A stretch of DNA of 64,000 bases from Promethearchaeota archaeon (GTDB lineage Archaea > Asgardarchaeota > Lokiarchaeia > Sigyniarchaeales > SOKP01), in assembly GCA_029838195.1 (NCBI GenBank), contig JALGVJ010000011.1:48044-112043 (forward strand). Reading direction: 5' to 3'. Within the stretch, counting starts at the first letter, position 1. Every line of letters begins with the position of its first letter. The position numbers and the translations under genes are program-made. Of this stretch, positions 43,134 through 54,002 are shown piece after piece. Below the pieces are notes generated by a model. The model did no database searches. It saw only the letters and a list, made by a program, of their open reading frames with translations, and was not told the DNA's origin.

Positions 43134-44000
43134 ATGTTTCAAAAGATAAATAGGCGATTTGTACATGAGAACATCGAAAATCTAAAAGAACACTCGTGGA
43201 GTTTTATTTTTTTAACCTATATTCTTTATGGTAGCTTGCTTATTTTCATAATTTTTGTCATATATCAATATGATTTACTCACGTTCATTCAAATTCAGAC
43301 ATTCCATCTCATCCAATTGACACTCCTCATGAGTTTATTGCTTTTTTTCTTAGTGGTATGGTTAGCTATCATTAAAATAGGAAAACTGAGCGTTCGAGAG
43401 CTCGGATTGAAAAAAGAGCAACTAAAAGGAGGGATCTTATTTTACCTCGTACTCTACTTACTTTTAAATCTCGTTTTACTTCTCATTAATTTAATATCCT
43501 TTGGCTCACCATATTATTATCCCTATTGGACCGAGCGGGGCTTAATTTATTCTATAGGAGCTTTATTTGCTCAAATTTTCGGCAATGTATTAGTTGAAGA
43601 AGTATATTATCGGGGATATCTTCTCAATCAAATTACAGGTAAATTTTATAATAAAAATACAGGGAATAATAAAGCCGAGTTCAAAAGTATATTTAAAGGC
43701 GTGGTTTTAAGTAGTACGATGTTTGCATTTCTTCATATTCCAATTAGAATATTTACAGGCGTTTTAGGACTAAATCTCGTGTTAAATATTCTTTTGCTTA
43801 TTGGAATAGGCGTAATAATTGGCCTCATCTATGTCTTTTCCACTAATCTTTTCTTTGCGATGGCAGTCCACGTCATTTCCAATATCTCGTTTGTACTTTT
43901 TGCTCCTGTAGGATATTTGCCATTTTTAAGTTATGGTTTAAGCTTTCTCATAATATTTTGTTTGATTCGATTGAAATATAGATCAAATCCATTAGAATGA
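43134..44000 (+). CDS. CPBP-family intramembrane metalloprotease (CAAX protease-like)
   Basis: 288 residues, about eight spans. Motif 1 EEVYYR (E155, E156, R160), motif 2 FAFLHIPI (H201) and motif 3 HVISN (H246, N250) are the family's catalytic and metal-binding residues, in the right order and spacing. Relatives include Rce1, which trims prenylated proteins, and bacterial bacteriocin-immunity proteins. Substrate unknown. Acts in the cell membrane. Confidence 0.9.
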   Translation: MFQKINRRFVHENIENLKEHSWSFIFLTYILYGSLLIFIIFVIYQYDLLTFIQIQTFHLIQLTLLMSLLLFFLVVWLAIIKIGKLSVRELGLKKEQLKGGILFYLVLYLLLNLVLLLINLISFGSPYYYPYWTERGLIYSIGALFAQIFGNVLVEEVYYRGYLLNQITGKFYNKNTGNNKAEFKSIFKGVVLSSTMFAFLHIPIRIFTGVLGLNLVLNILLLIGIGVIIGLIYVFSTNLFFAMAVHVISNISFVLFAPVGYLPFLSYGLSFLIIFCLIRLKYRSNPLE

Positions 44001-44052
44001 ATACTTCTCAATACATTCTAGCTTCAATGGAAGAGTTTCATTATTTTTAGAG

Positions 44053-45171
44053 TTAAAAATGCCGAAAGATCATTTCTTTTTTGATACGCTCTTCATACCA
44101 ACTTAGGAATAATTCATTTATTTCATATTTGGAAGGATTTCCGGGCGTTTTATGGAAAAAGCCTTTTTTAGTCATTTTTTCGAGATATTTCCAGGCTACA
44201 GAATGTTCAATATCAAATTCCATTAAATGAGACGTAGTAATGAATTTTCCGGGAAGAGAAAAATAAATGCGCAATATTTCTGCTTCTTTTTTGGTTATTC
44301 TTTGGTTTTTCAATTCGATTAATGGGGGCAAAATGGATTTGATAAAAGCACCATCGATAACCCGTACATTCTTGATGAGGGCCTTTTGGTGCAATAATTC
44401 GAAAACTAAAAACGCGATTTTTAAATTCCCATTACAATATGAGGCAATTTCCGGAAGCACGTATTTTTTTAAATTTTCTTTATATTTTTCTGTTAGCTGA
44501 TCCTTTATTAAAAAAGCCTCTACTCTTTTGGTGAAGATATCTATTATTTCTTGCCTCGAATAATTTCGAAAAAATATTTCTTTATTTATTTGAAGATTAC
44601 CGGTAATTAAATAATCATGAAGGGCCCAAATGGAAAAAATTAATCTTGTATTTTCTCGATACTTGTTTAAATTACGAATGAAAGAAGCGGAAAGAAAAGA
44701 AGGACAAGAAAGAATTCGAACATCAAAAGAGTCATTATTAAGCTTTTTTAATTGCTTATCCGAGAGCTCTTCATTCGTTAAGAAATCAAATCCTGTAAGA
44801 TCATAAAATGCGATGTTAATATTCGGATGTGTCTCCGAGAGGATTTGACAGGTAATCTTAAATGTAAGATGCTTACCAATGCCAACTGGTCCGATAATAG
44901 CAACATGTAATGCTGCCGGCAAGTCTTTAACGGCTCCTATATATTTTGAAATCCATTTTATCTCAGAATGGCGATTTACGTAGAGATTTATTAATTCCGC
45001 TGTTAAGCGAGTTTCAGGGTTAAAAGCTTCTAATGGATGAGTCGTATAATTAAAATATCTAAACCAGTATGGCGTGATTGTATTTAATAATTCCCTTGAA
45101 TCTACTCCCTCTTCCACTGATTTTTTTATGAAATCCTTTAGCTCTTGATAAAAATCATTTTTAGGCGTCAT
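44053..45171 (-). CDS. Cdc6/ORC1-like AAA+ protein with degraded ATPase motifs
   Basis: 372 residues. Layout follows Cdc6/ORC1: an N-terminal helix region (ETRLTAELINLYVNRHSEI), P-loop GPVGIGKH (94-101), sensor-like strand RLIFSIWAL, the IFFRNYSRQEIIDIFTKRVEAF stretch equivalent to F.PYs..el..Il..R, a helical lid, and a C-terminal winged helix (KKEAEILRIYFSLPG, TSHLMEFDIEHSVAWKYLEK). The P-loop ends GKH instead of GKT/S, and where Walker B (LDExD) should be there is ILSCPSF, so ATP hydrolysis is unlikely. Cdc6/ORC1 marks replication origins. This may be a DNA-binding derivative; it is divergent from the DNA-end-processing cluster. Confidence 0.7.
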   Translation of the reverse strand: MTPKNDFYQELKDFIKKSVEEGVDSRELLNTITPYWFRYFNYTTHPLEAFNPETRLTAELINLYVNRHSEIKWISKYIGAVKDLPAALHVAIIGPVGIGKHLTFKITCQILSETHPNINIAFYDLTGFDFLTNEELSDKQLKKLNNDSFDVRILSCPSFLSASFIRNLNKYRENTRLIFSIWALHDYLITGNLQINKEIFFRNYSRQEIIDIFTKRVEAFLIKDQLTEKYKENLKKYVLPEIASYCNGNLKIAFLVFELLHQKALIKNVRVIDGAFIKSILPPLIELKNQRITKKEAEILRIYFSLPGKFITTSHLMEFDIEHSVAWKYLEKMTKKGFFHKTPGNPSKYEINELFLSWYEERIKKEMIFRHF

Positions 45172-45493
45172 TTATCTCAAATAAAAATGCCATATTATAT
45201 TAATTCGCAAATACAAATTTAAACCTAGTGATTTTAAAATATAACGACTTTCATCATCTTTTTTTAAACCAAATATTTATATATGATTTATACCATATTA
45301 TGATATATATTTTTAAATATTAATTTAAATAAAAAGACTTAATGAAAGAAACTGTTATTAAGATTATTCAAGAATTCCATGAAATGTAATATTAATAATA
45401 TTTACTTCAATCATAATATAAAACAATAATAGGCAATATTATAAATTTTGAGAAAATTAGATCCCAAAAGATAAAATAACCAAATTAAAATTA
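45172..45493. promoter_or_regulatory. Divergent promoter gap of the DNA-repair island
   Basis: 320 very AT-rich bases between the Cdc6-like gene and the NERD-helicase gene. TATA-like AATATTTATATATG occurs near 45271-45284 and TGATATATATTTTTAAAT near 45300-45317. Such a long AT-rich stretch beside a Cdc6-like gene could be considered as a replication origin, but I see no repeated origin-recognition boxes. Confidence 0.35.
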
Positions 45494-47371
45494 GTGATGT
45501 ATAAAATGGTAAAAAAATATCCTCCGACGATAGAAGATCTCAAAAAGCGTAGAGAAAAAATCCCCACCTCAGAAATAATATTTTATAAACTATTAGACAG
45601 CTTATCTGATAAATGGTATTCGTGGCATTCCATTAGCTGGGAAAACATGAAAGATGCTACGAGCGGAGAAACCGATTTTCTGATATTTCATCCCGAAAAA
45701 GGTTTTATCGTGGTGGAAGTGAAGGGTGGGATCATTAGCGTGGAAGATTCCATTTTTTACTCCACGAATTCCATTACGGGAGTAAAAACAAAATTAGATA
45801 AAGATCCGTTTGATCAAGCAAAGAATTCGATGTATCAAATCTTGAATTATTACGTGAAAGTGGCTAAAAAGGAACCGGATCCCGACCTCTTATTAAAAGA
45901 AAGCCGACAAGGACTTTATTTTCCCTTGAATTTTGATTACATGGTATTTTTTCCAAATACGCACTTTAAGGAGGAGTTCACCTATTTCCAATATGAAAAT
46001 GATCATGTTTTTGACGAATCGGATTTAAAGCGTCAGCAAGAATGGGAAAACGGTGGAAAAGTGGGAATCTCTCCCTTGGAGCAACAGTTGATTACCCTCT
46101 TGGATAAACATGAGTTCTATCGCGTTTATAAACCGGACGTGAAACGTTTCTTCATTAAATTTTTAGGGACCAACATCCGAAATTATGTTTCTCTTCAAAA
46201 TTATTATCAAATTAGAGAAGAGGAGCTCGCCAGGATTAATGAGGTTCAAGACTTTTTACTGAACGTGCTCTCCGAAAAGAAAGAATGCTTTTTTAAGGGA
46301 AGTGCCGGTTCCGGCAAGACCTTTATCGCCATGAAAAAAGCGCTCATGAATTACCGGCACGGGATAAAAACGTTATTCCTTTGTTTTAATCGAGAATTGA
46401 GAGATTTTATTGAACAATTCCTTGCAAAACAACTGGACCTTGCTCCTGAGCAATTAAAAGGGAATATTGATGTATATTCCATTAATTTATTTCTTTCAAG
46501 CCTCCTACTAAAAGGAACTTTTGATATATATACTGAAAAATATTTGCGAAAATGCCTAGAACAATTCAAATACGCACCCATTTCTCAAAAACTCCAAGAA
46601 CTAAAAGATACAATCCCCTTGAGTTTTAAATATGATGCCATATTAATCGATGAAGCTCAAGATATTGATGAAAGTCTCTGGAATATATTCTCTATTTTCT
46701 TTAATCATCCTGAGGAAGGTATATTTTATGTATTTTTTGATGAAGCTCAAACCATTTTCCGAGAAAATTTTTATCCGAAAAAATTCGGCATGGATGAGAA
46801 AAAAGATTTATTAATTTTGAATCGGAATTTAAGAAATACCGTCCAAATTGCGTCATGGATTCAATCGGAGACCCATTTAGGAAGTTATGAGGCTTTTTCA
46901 GGCATTCACGGCTTCGACGTTACCCACGTGAGGGTTCCGTCAAGACAAGAAGCTCTTGAAAGAGCGATTAAAATGATTAAAAATCGTTTTTATAGCCAAG
47001 CAATCAACCCGGAAAAAATCATCATTCTATCGTATCATAAATTAAAAACTCTTTATCCGGCTTGTACCTCAAATAAAAAGGCAGATTATTATACCTCTCA
47101 GGTAGAAAGAGACGTGATCGTAATTGAACCTCACAGTTTATTTACCATCGAAGAGAACCAGCACTCCAAAGAAATTCAAGGAAAAAACGTGATATATTTT
47201 AAAACCATCACTGCGTTCAAGGGATTGGAGCGTGATATCATTTTCCTCCTGATTCCGACTATTGAAAAATTTAAAAAAACGAATCCCGAACGATATGATA
47301 ATTTTATCAAGCAAATTTACGTGGGAGCTTCACGGGCGAAATTTAAATTACACGTTATTGAATATGATTAA
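45494..47371 (+). CDS. UvrD/REP-like superfamily 1 helicase with N-terminal NERD nuclease domain
   Basis: 625 residues. NERD domain at about 20-120: ETDFLIFHPEKGFIVVEVKGG carries the ExD...ExK nuclease core. Helicase from ~240: motif I GSAGSGKT (269-276), motif II DEAQD (386-390), motif III-like YVFFDEAQTIF, LNRNLRNT (motif IV region), TITAFKGLERDIIFLL (motif V) and VGASRAKFKLHV (motif VI). It should unwind DNA 3' to 5' with an attached nuclease. First gene of a plus-strand run with NurA, HerA, Mre11 and Rad50, which supports a role in DNA end processing. Base composition is less AT-rich in the first half. Confidence 0.88.
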   Translation: MMYKMVKKYPPTIEDLKKRREKIPTSEIIFYKLLDSLSDKWYSWHSISWENMKDATSGETDFLIFHPEKGFIVVEVKGGIISVEDSIFYSTNSITGVKTKLDKDPFDQAKNSMYQILNYYVKVAKKEPDPDLLLKESRQGLYFPLNFDYMVFFPNTHFKEEFTYFQYENDHVFDESDLKRQQEWENGGKVGISPLEQQLITLLDKHEFYRVYKPDVKRFFIKFLGTNIRNYVSLQNYYQIREEELARINEVQDFLLNVLSEKKECFFKGSAGSGKTFIAMKKALMNYRHGIKTLFLCFNRELRDFIEQFLAKQLDLAPEQLKGNIDVYSINLFLSSLLLKGTFDIYTEKYLRKCLEQFKYAPISQKLQELKDTIPLSFKYDAILIDEAQDIDESLWNIFSIFFNHPEEGIFYVFFDEAQTIFRENFYPKKFGMDEKKDLLILNRNLRNTVQIASWIQSETHLGSYEAFSGIHGFDVTHVRVPSRQEALERAIKMIKNRFYSQAINPEKIIILSYHKLKTLYPACTSNKKADYYTSQVERDVIVIEPHSLFTIEENQHSKEIQGKNVIYFKTITAFKGLERDIIFLLIPTIEKFKKTNPERYDNFIKQIYVGASRAKFKLHVIEYD

Positions 47372-47548
47372 TTATAGTAGAGTCCATCCCGCCATGCTCC
47401 CTTGAAATAAAAAACATGAAATGAATCTAAAGAAAAACAAAAATATTTAAAAATGAATTTGATAAGAATTATAAAAAAATTAGTAATAAGGGAATTCGGC
47501 CGGAAAAGGCGGCTCATTCATGAGGTATGAAAAAGAGGAGAGAAATTC

Positions 47549-48727
47549 ATGAATAATTGGAAAGAAAGTTCGGAAGAAATTTTTGAATTTAAAAAAGAAA
47601 AAGAGCTCGAGTCTCCCTTGAGATCTTGTATCGAATTTCTCCAAGCGCATAAAAATGAATTTCAAAACGATGACGTGCCCCATGTCTTGGGTTCGGGAGA
47701 TAAAGTATTTCAAATTTCAGATGAGCGTATTTTTAAACTTCCTGATTGTAATGAGCCCAAAAGAATTGGGTTTGTGGATGGAGGAAACGCTCCTGTATTG
47801 AAAAGTGCTGATTTTTGTATCTGTTTAAATCGAGTTGCGGGAGCTCTTTTCAATGAAAACAAGTATGAACAACTCAGCCAAATGCCTGAGGTAATCGAGT
47901 TCTATAGCGTGACCATATTAACTCGTAAAGTGAGCGGCCCCGTGCAATTTGTTACAAAATTATTTCCTCGAGAAGAGCATCACGCTCGATACTTACCTAA
48001 AATGGATATCGTCATCCCCCTCATGGACACCGTCACGTTCAGGGGGAAAGTGGGATTTTTACCTAAAATAGAAAAATTTGCCTCCATCGCCCGACGTTTT
48101 GCTGAATGGACGTATGGTCGAGAGTTCATTGCTCAAGAAATGAAAGAAGATGAGATTTTTGTAAGAGATGGCTCCTTGCAAACCGGTCAAGCGGGAGAAT
48201 CCATTTTGGCAACTCAACTTTACGAAAAAGCCATAGAAACGGGAGTAATCGTGACGGGACTCTCAAAAACATGCCGCCTTTTTACTAATAGAGGAGATAG
48301 CTTGATTTCTGTAATCGATTCGTTGGCAAGTAACAAATATCCTAAATCACCATGGTATTATCATCCCATCTATAAAATTACGAGGGTAGATAACCAAGCA
48401 GATTTATATTTTGTAAAGCTCCATCCCCATTCCCCCTTTCCTTTTCGTTTTGATATTTATATTAAACAATCAGAAAGCATGACTCAAAAGGAGCGGGAGC
48501 ACGTGATTTCAAATTTAATGAACAATTCAAAAGATTTATCCTTTCCGGGCTATCCTCATGGGTTGATAAAAGTAGATCAGCTTTCACGAGTTGCTTATCG
48601 TGAATTAGATACCCATAAAATCTTGCTTTTATCGGAATTCTCCGATGAGCACCATGAAAAATACATTCTTCCACGGCTTCATTCCATTGAAGCGCATGAC
48701 CTATTGAATAAAATAAGAAAAAATTAA
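47549..48727 (+). CDS. nurA: NurA 5'-3' nuclease
   Basis: 392 residues. NurA fold marks: GFVDGGNAPVL with catalytic Asp 77, then VRDGSLQTGQAGE with Asp 207, and the C-terminal DQLSRVAYRELD segment. NurA forms a ring with HerA and degrades 5' strands at double-strand breaks to let recombination start. GAGGAGAG precedes the ATG by 8 bases. Next gene HerA starts 70 bases downstream. Confident by motif and context. Confidence 0.9.
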   Translation: MNNWKESSEEIFEFKKEKELESPLRSCIEFLQAHKNEFQNDDVPHVLGSGDKVFQISDERIFKLPDCNEPKRIGFVDGGNAPVLKSADFCICLNRVAGALFNENKYEQLSQMPEVIEFYSVTILTRKVSGPVQFVTKLFPREEHHARYLPKMDIVIPLMDTVTFRGKVGFLPKIEKFASIARRFAEWTYGREFIAQEMKEDEIFVRDGSLQTGQAGESILATQLYEKAIETGVIVTGLSKTCRLFTNRGDSLISVIDSLASNKYPKSPWYYHPIYKITRVDNQADLYFVKLHPHSPFPFRFDIYIKQSESMTQKEREHVISNLMNNSKDLSFPGYPHGLIKVDQLSRVAYRELDTHKILLLSEFSDEHHEKYILPRLHSIEAHDLLNKIRKN

Positions 48728-48797
48728 AATAAAAGCAATTAACCAAAACATTCTGTTAAAATAATAGAAAATATTAAAAAAATAAAAATGTAGAAAA

Positions 48798-50369
48798 ATG
48801 TCAGAATTAGGAAAAATTATCGGGCAATTTGTAGCGGGATCCTTTAATAAATTAATAGTAAGGCAAAAATCAGATCAAGTTTTTGAAATTGGACAATTAT
48901 TCGTATCCGGCAATAGCAAGGATGATTATGCTATTTATCAAATCAATGATTTAGTACATGAAAGTCAAGTCCCTCAAGCGGCATTAGAATTAATGGCGGG
49001 TTATAATTTGGAAAGAGAAAAATCTGATCTACGAATTTATGAACCTGAACTCAGAACGTATGTATTAGCACTCGCCAGACCTCTCGTTCGAATCCAACAC
49101 GATGCCGGACATTATACCATTTTTTTACCCAAATCATTACCTCAATTTTTTGGAAATGCGTTTGAAATCCAAGATGAACATCTAGCATTTTTGAAAGAAG
49201 CCGTCCTCGAAAATCCCATGATGATTGGAACGGTGAGAAGTGGCTCAAAAATTTTAAAAACACCCGTGAGCTTAGAGGCAAAAGAGGTCTTAACTCATCA
49301 TGTCCTCATACCGGCCACAACGGGAAGAGGAAAATCTAATCTTGTAAAAGTAATATTATATAATCTCCTTGAAAACCATGATGTCGGAAAATTAGTATTT
49401 GACCCTCATGATGAGTATTATTCAAGCTTGAAACACCATCCTAAAAGCTCGGAGTTTATTAGATATTACACCACCCGTCATGTACCCCATTGTATTGATT
49501 TAAAATTCAATCTAAAATTATTACATCCCGGGCATGTAGTAGGGACTATCGATCTCACGCCGGCGCAACAAGAAGCTTTAACTGTATATTACAGAAGATA
49601 CGAGGAAGATTGGATTCGCCATATTTTTTTGGATGACCCCGCTCCCGGCGTAAGAGAAGTTACTTTAAATGCATTAAGAAGAAGGCTCGGAATCTTACTT
49701 AATGTAGACGTCGCGATCAATGAAGATGGAGAGGAACAATTGAATGAACATGGAATCTATACATTTAATGGTCATGAAACCATCATTCACGATATTATTG
49801 AATATCTTAAAGACGGGAAAACCGTGATTATCGATACCTCTCTTTTTGGAGGAAATGAAGAAATTTTCGTGGCATCGATCATCACGGAGGCCATTTATTG
49901 GGAGTACAGACAACAAAAGTTTAACGACCAACTAAAAAATCTCCCCGTGATCACTATCGTATTAGAAGAAGCACCCAGAGTAATTGGTAAAAACGTGCTA
50001 GAAACAAGGGAAAATATATTCGGAACGATAGCTCGAGAGGGGCGAAAATTTCAAATAGGACTAATCGCCATTACTCAGCTACCTTCCCTCATACCTCGGG
50101 AAATCTTAGCCAACATGAATACGAAAATAATCCTGGGTAATGAAATGGGACCCGAACGGGATGCACTTATTCATAGCTCTGCGCAAGACCTTTCTCAAGA
50201 TTCTCAAAACATCGCTAGTCTGGATAAAGGAGAAGCCATCATCACCTCCAATTTTACGAAATTTGCCATTCCGATTAAAATTCCTCTCTTTGAAGAGTTG
50301 GTTAAACAAGACTTGGAAAATAGAAAAAAAGAAAACGTATCTTCCGTTAAAAAGAGAAGTCCATTTTAA
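48798..50369 (+). CDS. herA: HerA bipolar DNA helicase/translocase
   Basis: 523 residues. N-terminal HAS beta-barrel ([12 protein letters not shown]..., [16 protein letters not shown]), RecA-like core with Walker A ATTGRGKS (173-180), Walker [11 protein letters not shown], and a C-terminal segment [20 protein letters not shown] with [13 protein letters not shown] typical of HerA. Hexameric ATPase that pumps DNA through NurA during resection. Order nurA-herA-mre11-rad50 is the classical archaeal arrangement (gene order within it varies). Ends 32 bases before the Mre11 start. Confidence 0.93.
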   Translation: MSELGKIIGQFVAGSFNKLIVRQKSDQVFEIGQLFVSGNSKDDYAIYQINDLVHESQVPQAALELMAGYNLEREKSDLRIYEPELRTYVLALARPLVRIQHDAGHYTIFLPKSLPQFFGNAFEIQDEHLAFLKEAVLENPMMIGTVRSGSKILKTPVSLEAKEVLTHHVLIPATTGRGKSNLVKVILYNLLENHDVGKLVFDPHDEYYSSLKHHPKSSEFIRYYTTRHVPHCIDLKFNLKLLHPGHVVGTIDLTPAQQEALTVYYRRYEEDWIRHIFLDDPAPGVREVTLNALRRRLGILLNVDVAINEDGEEQLNEHGIYTFNGHETIIHDIIEYLKDGKTVIIDTSLFGGNEEIFVASIITEAIYWEYRQQKFNDQLKNLPVITIVLEEAPRVIGKNVLETRENIFGTIAREGRKFQIGLIAITQLPSLIPREILANMNTKIILGNEMGPERDALIHSSAQDLSQDSQNIASLDKGEAIITSNFTKFAIPIKIPLFEELVKQDLENRKKENVSSVKKRSPF

Positions 50370-50401
50370 ATTTTAAATAACTTTCAAAGGAGTTGAATAG
50401 A

Positions 50402-51718
50402 TTGAAAATAAAATTTGCCCACGTATCCGATTGCCATCTAGGAGCATGGCGGAGAGAATCGCTCAATGAATTAGGATATCAAGCCTTCGAACAGATGATA
50501 AGCACCTGCTTGGAGGAAAATGTGGATTTTGTTCTCATGTGCGGTGATCTTTATGATAATTCAAATCCAAAAGTCGACGTGGTGGATCTTTCTATCAAAC
50601 AATTGAGAAGATTACGAGATAATGATATTCCGGTTTATGGAATCATGGGCTCTCATGATTTTTCGCCTTCGAATAGAACCATGATCCGCCCATTGATCTC
50701 CGCAGGCTTCTATACTAATGTTTGTCAACCAGAATGGGATGAAAATGAACAAAAATACCCCTTACGATTAAGATGGATCCAAGATGATAAAACGGGCATT
50801 AAACTGGCGGGAATGCGTGCCAGGAAAAACGTCTTGGAAAAAGCTGATTATGAAATGTTAAATCTCCCCGCAATGGAAGGGGAGAGTGGCAATAAAATTT
50901 TTCTGCTTCACACGCTTTTGGCGGAACTTAAAGAGAGTGATTATGAAGAAGTTGAAGGGTTGCCAAGATCTTTTTTGCCAAATAACTGCTGGTATTATGC
51001 TGGCGGACATGCTCACAAGACCATTCCTGATAAATTACGGTTTGGAGAAACGATTAAATTAAATCCAAGCACGGACTTAAAAGAGAGAGTAATTTATCCC
51101 GGATGTCTTTTTCCCACGAATTTCTGGGAACTCGAAAAAATTCAACATGGTGGATTTTGTATCGTGGAAGCTGATTTAGAAAAGAGAACCTTGGAAGTGA
51201 AATTTCATCCATTAAAGATTAAAGATGTGCTCCCCATCTTTATTGATGCATCTAATTTATCTGCACAAAAAGTACTGGAACTAATTAAGAAAGAAGCTAA
51301 ACAGAAAAATATCGAGGATAAAATAATTCCCTTGCGAATAGCAGGAACTTTATCTGCGGGAAAACCTTTGGAGATTGATTCCATGGAAATTACAGAATTC
51401 TTTTTAGAGAAAGGCGCTTTTGAAATCTTAATAAATAAAATTCATTTATCGTCCAAAGAATACGAGCAAATTTCGATTGGGCCTCAAATGACCATCGAAC
51501 AAATTGAAGGCAGATTAATTCATGAACATGCTCAAAAATCCAATTTTAAAGAAATAACTAAAGAAAAGGTAGAAAAGATCATTCATCAATTATTAAAAGA
51601 GTTAGGAGACCCCATGAAAGAGGAGGAAACTAAAAAAGATTACGTACAAAATGCCATCAACATGTTTTATAATATCTTGGGAATTCAAAAAGAAGACATG
51701 GAGGAAAGCAAGATATGA
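50402..51718 (+). CDS. mre11: Mre11 nuclease
   Basis: 438 residues from TTG 50402. This start is preferred over TTG 50393 because AAAGGAG at 50386-50392 gives a 9-base spacing to 50402 but none to 50393. Phosphoesterase motifs: HVSDCHLG, CGDLYDNSNP, MGSHDFS (GSHD variant of GNHD, usual in some archaea), LLHT and AGGHAHK. The C-terminal capping and Rad50-binding region follows (ENEQ...; VEKIIHQLLKELGD). Mre11 has 3'-5' exo- and endonuclease activity with Mn. It overlaps Rad50 by ATGA, so the two are translationally coupled. Confidence 0.93.
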   Translation: MKIKFAHVSDCHLGAWRRESLNELGYQAFEQMISTCLEENVDFVLMCGDLYDNSNPKVDVVDLSIKQLRRLRDNDIPVYGIMGSHDFSPSNRTMIRPLISAGFYTNVCQPEWDENEQKYPLRLRWIQDDKTGIKLAGMRARKNVLEKADYEMLNLPAMEGESGNKIFLLHTLLAELKESDYEEVEGLPRSFLPNNCWYYAGGHAHKTIPDKLRFGETIKLNPSTDLKERVIYPGCLFPTNFWELEKIQHGGFCIVEADLEKRTLEVKFHPLKIKDVLPIFIDASNLSAQKVLELIKKEAKQKNIEDKIIPLRIAGTLSAGKPLEIDSMEITEFFLEKGAFEILINKIHLSSKEYEQISIGPQMTIEQIEGRLIHEHAQKSNFKEITKEKVEKIIHQLLKELGDPMKEEETKKDYVQNAINMFYNILGIQKEDMEESKI

Positions 51719-53811
51719 TTTTAAACACTATCAAGATAAAAAATATTCGCAGCATAAAAGAATTGGAATTAACCTTTCCTGAATCCATCATTCTATTTTT
51801 CGGAGATGTCGGAAGCGGTAAATCCTCTGTATTAAAAGCCATAGAATTTGCTTTATTTGGGACCATGGGAGACTTACCCGCTGAATCGTTATTAAGAAGA
51901 GGAGAGAGCCGCGGTTCAGTTGAACTTCATTTTACGCTCAATGGAAAACCGTATAGTATTTATCGTGAACTCAAAAAAACTATAAAGCAAGGTAAAGAAA
52001 GCATCACGCAATCTAAAAAAGGATGGTTGATAGAAGACGGAACTAAAACCGAATATTCTGCTTCTGAATTAAGAAAAAAAATTTTAAACTTACTGAACTA
52101 TTCGACCGAACGCTATAAATCAGCAAATAGAAAATGCGTGGATATTTATCGATACACGGTCTACACGCCTCAAGAAGAAATTAAAGAAATCTTGATAGCA
52201 AAACCGAAAGATCGTTTTAATATTCTCAAGGATGTTCTTGAAATTGAAAAATATGAACACGTGATTGCGAATTTAGAGGAGATAAAAAAGCAACTGAAAG
52301 ACGATCTCAAGACTTTAAAAATAAAAATTAATAATATTGGTAATCCCGAAGAAGAAATTCCCGAAAAAAAGCAAGAAATTGAAACATCAAGCGCTAAAAT
52401 ACAAGAGCTAGCTCAAGCAATAACTAATAAAAAGACAGAATTAGAAACATTAAAAGGAATCAAGGATATGATCGATAAGGACCTCAATGAACTCTCAAAT
52501 AAAATGGGGGAAATGAATGCTCTTCAAGAAATCATCCAGAAAGAATCCCAATCACACCAACAGCAAGAATCTAATCTAAAAAAAAACGATTCGAAACTCA
52601 AACAAACGCAAGAAAAATTAGATGCCCTCCCATTAATTGAATTAGACGAAAAGGTAAATAAAAAAGACTTAACCACGCAAATTGAGGATTTAAGAAAAGA
52701 AGAAATTGCCCTCAGGCAAAAAGAAACACGTTTGAATAACTCGATTGAACAAATTGAACAGCTCCTAGCAGATAATAAATGTCCCCTCTGTAATCAAAAA
52801 ATTCATGAAAAAGAGCGTTTTGAGAAGGAATTAGTCGACTTTAGAAATAATTTAAAAAAAGTCCTCCAGGATTTAGAAAATATTAAAAAGATGCTAGACG
52901 ATAAAAAACAATTGCTTGAAAAAGTGCAGAAACGTTATGAAATCGAAATCGAGAAGAAGAATCTCACGAGTTTGTTGCATGAACAACAAGAGCAACACGA
53001 GATTCTTAAAAATCAAGTGCAATCGTCTAAAGAAAAAATTGAAGAAGCGCAAAAAAAAATGAATGAAATATTAGTTCAATACGAGATTTCTTCCTTCGAG
53101 GAATTACAATCTAAAGAAAAAGAAATAAAAGAAAATTTAAATAAACAAAATGAAAAAATGAATGAAGTCCAAGAGGAATTAACGAATTTAGAAAGAGAAA
53201 AAAGTGCCTTGGAAGAAAATATTAAGCATTTAAACCAAGAATTACTAATTTTGAAAGAAAACTTGAAAGAAAAAGAAAAGCTACTTAAGAGAAAAGCCTT
53301 TAAGACGGAAATACATGATTGGGTTAGTGATCAATTACCCGTTCTTTTCCGCGACATCGAGCGCAATGTTTTAGCAGCTACAGCTCAAGACTTTTCCAAT
53401 TATTTTAGGGAATGGTTCGCTGAATTGGTCCAAGATCCTAACATTGAACTCGAAGTAGATCCTCAAAACCTCCAACCCACTATTTACATGAATGGACATG
53501 AATCGCCCTTTAGGGACATGTCTGGAGGGGAAAAAAGCGCCTTATCCCTGGCATATCGCCTTGCACTAAATCAAATCATTAATCTCAAGCATCCAAACGT
53601 CAAAACAAGGGACTTACTCATCCTTGATGAGCCCACCGATGGTTTCAGTGAAGCTCAAGTAAATAAAATGCAAGAGGTATTTAATAAACTGAACACCAAA
53701 CAACTCATCATCATTTCTCATGAACGCACCCTCGATTCATTCGTTTCCGATATTTTCAATTTTACCAAAACCCACCACGTGACTCGCGTCATGAGAGAAA
53801 CGAAATCTTGA
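51715..53811 (+). CDS. rad50: Rad50 SMC-like ATPase
   Basis: 698 residues, shorter than the usual 850-900 because of shorter coiled coils. Walker A GDVGSGKSS (30-38), long coiled coil, zinc hook CPLC (Cys 356 and 359) near the centre, second coiled coil, signature MSGGEKSALSLAYRL and Walker B LLILDEPTDGF, then an H-loop ISHE. Rad50 clamps DNA ends and controls Mre11. Start ATG overlaps the Mre11 stop. Full-length and intact. Confidence 0.94.
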   Translation: MILNTIKIKNIRSIKELELTFPESIILFFGDVGSGKSSVLKAIEFALFGTMGDLPAESLLRRGESRGSVELHFTLNGKPYSIYRELKKTIKQGKESITQSKKGWLIEDGTKTEYSASELRKKILNLLNYSTERYKSANRKCVDIYRYTVYTPQEEIKEILIAKPKDRFNILKDVLEIEKYEHVIANLEEIKKQLKDDLKTLKIKINNIGNPEEEIPEKKQEIETSSAKIQELAQAITNKKTELETLKGIKDMIDKDLNELSNKMGEMNALQEIIQKESQSHQQQESNLKKNDSKLKQTQEKLDALPLIELDEKVNKKDLTTQIEDLRKEEIALRQKETRLNNSIEQIEQLLADNKCPLCNQKIHEKERFEKELVDFRNNLKKVLQDLENIKKMLDDKKQLLEKVQKRYEIEIEKKNLTSLLHEQQEQHEILKNQVQSSKEKIEEAQKKMNEILVQYEISSFEELQSKEKEIKENLNKQNEKMNEVQEELTNLEREKSALEENIKHLNQELLILKENLKEKEKLLKRKAFKTEIHDWVSDQLPVLFRDIERNVLAATAQDFSNYFREWFAELVQDPNIELEVDPQNLQPTIYMNGHESPFRDMSGGEKSALSLAYRLALNQIINLKHPNVKTRDLLILDEPTDGFSEAQVNKMQEVFNKLNTKQLIIISHERTLDSFVSDIFNFTKTHHVTRVMRETKS

Positions 53812-54002
53812 AATCATTTAAAAATTAGTATCATTCTCCTAAATCTAATGCATTTCAAATAATTTTGACAAAAATCCAAGTAGTAATTTAACCAAAAATA
53901 AAAACTCATGAATTTGATTAAAATAAAGCAGGGTATTATCCCGAATTCTAATATTAAAAAATTAAAAAAATATTAAATCAAAAAACGTAGTTGATATGAA
54001 AC

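Noticed and set aside
45172..45493. Possible replication origin next to the Cdc6-like gene
   Set aside because: AT-rich, but no repeated origin-recognition boxes seen, and the Cdc6-like protein lacks functional Walker motifs.
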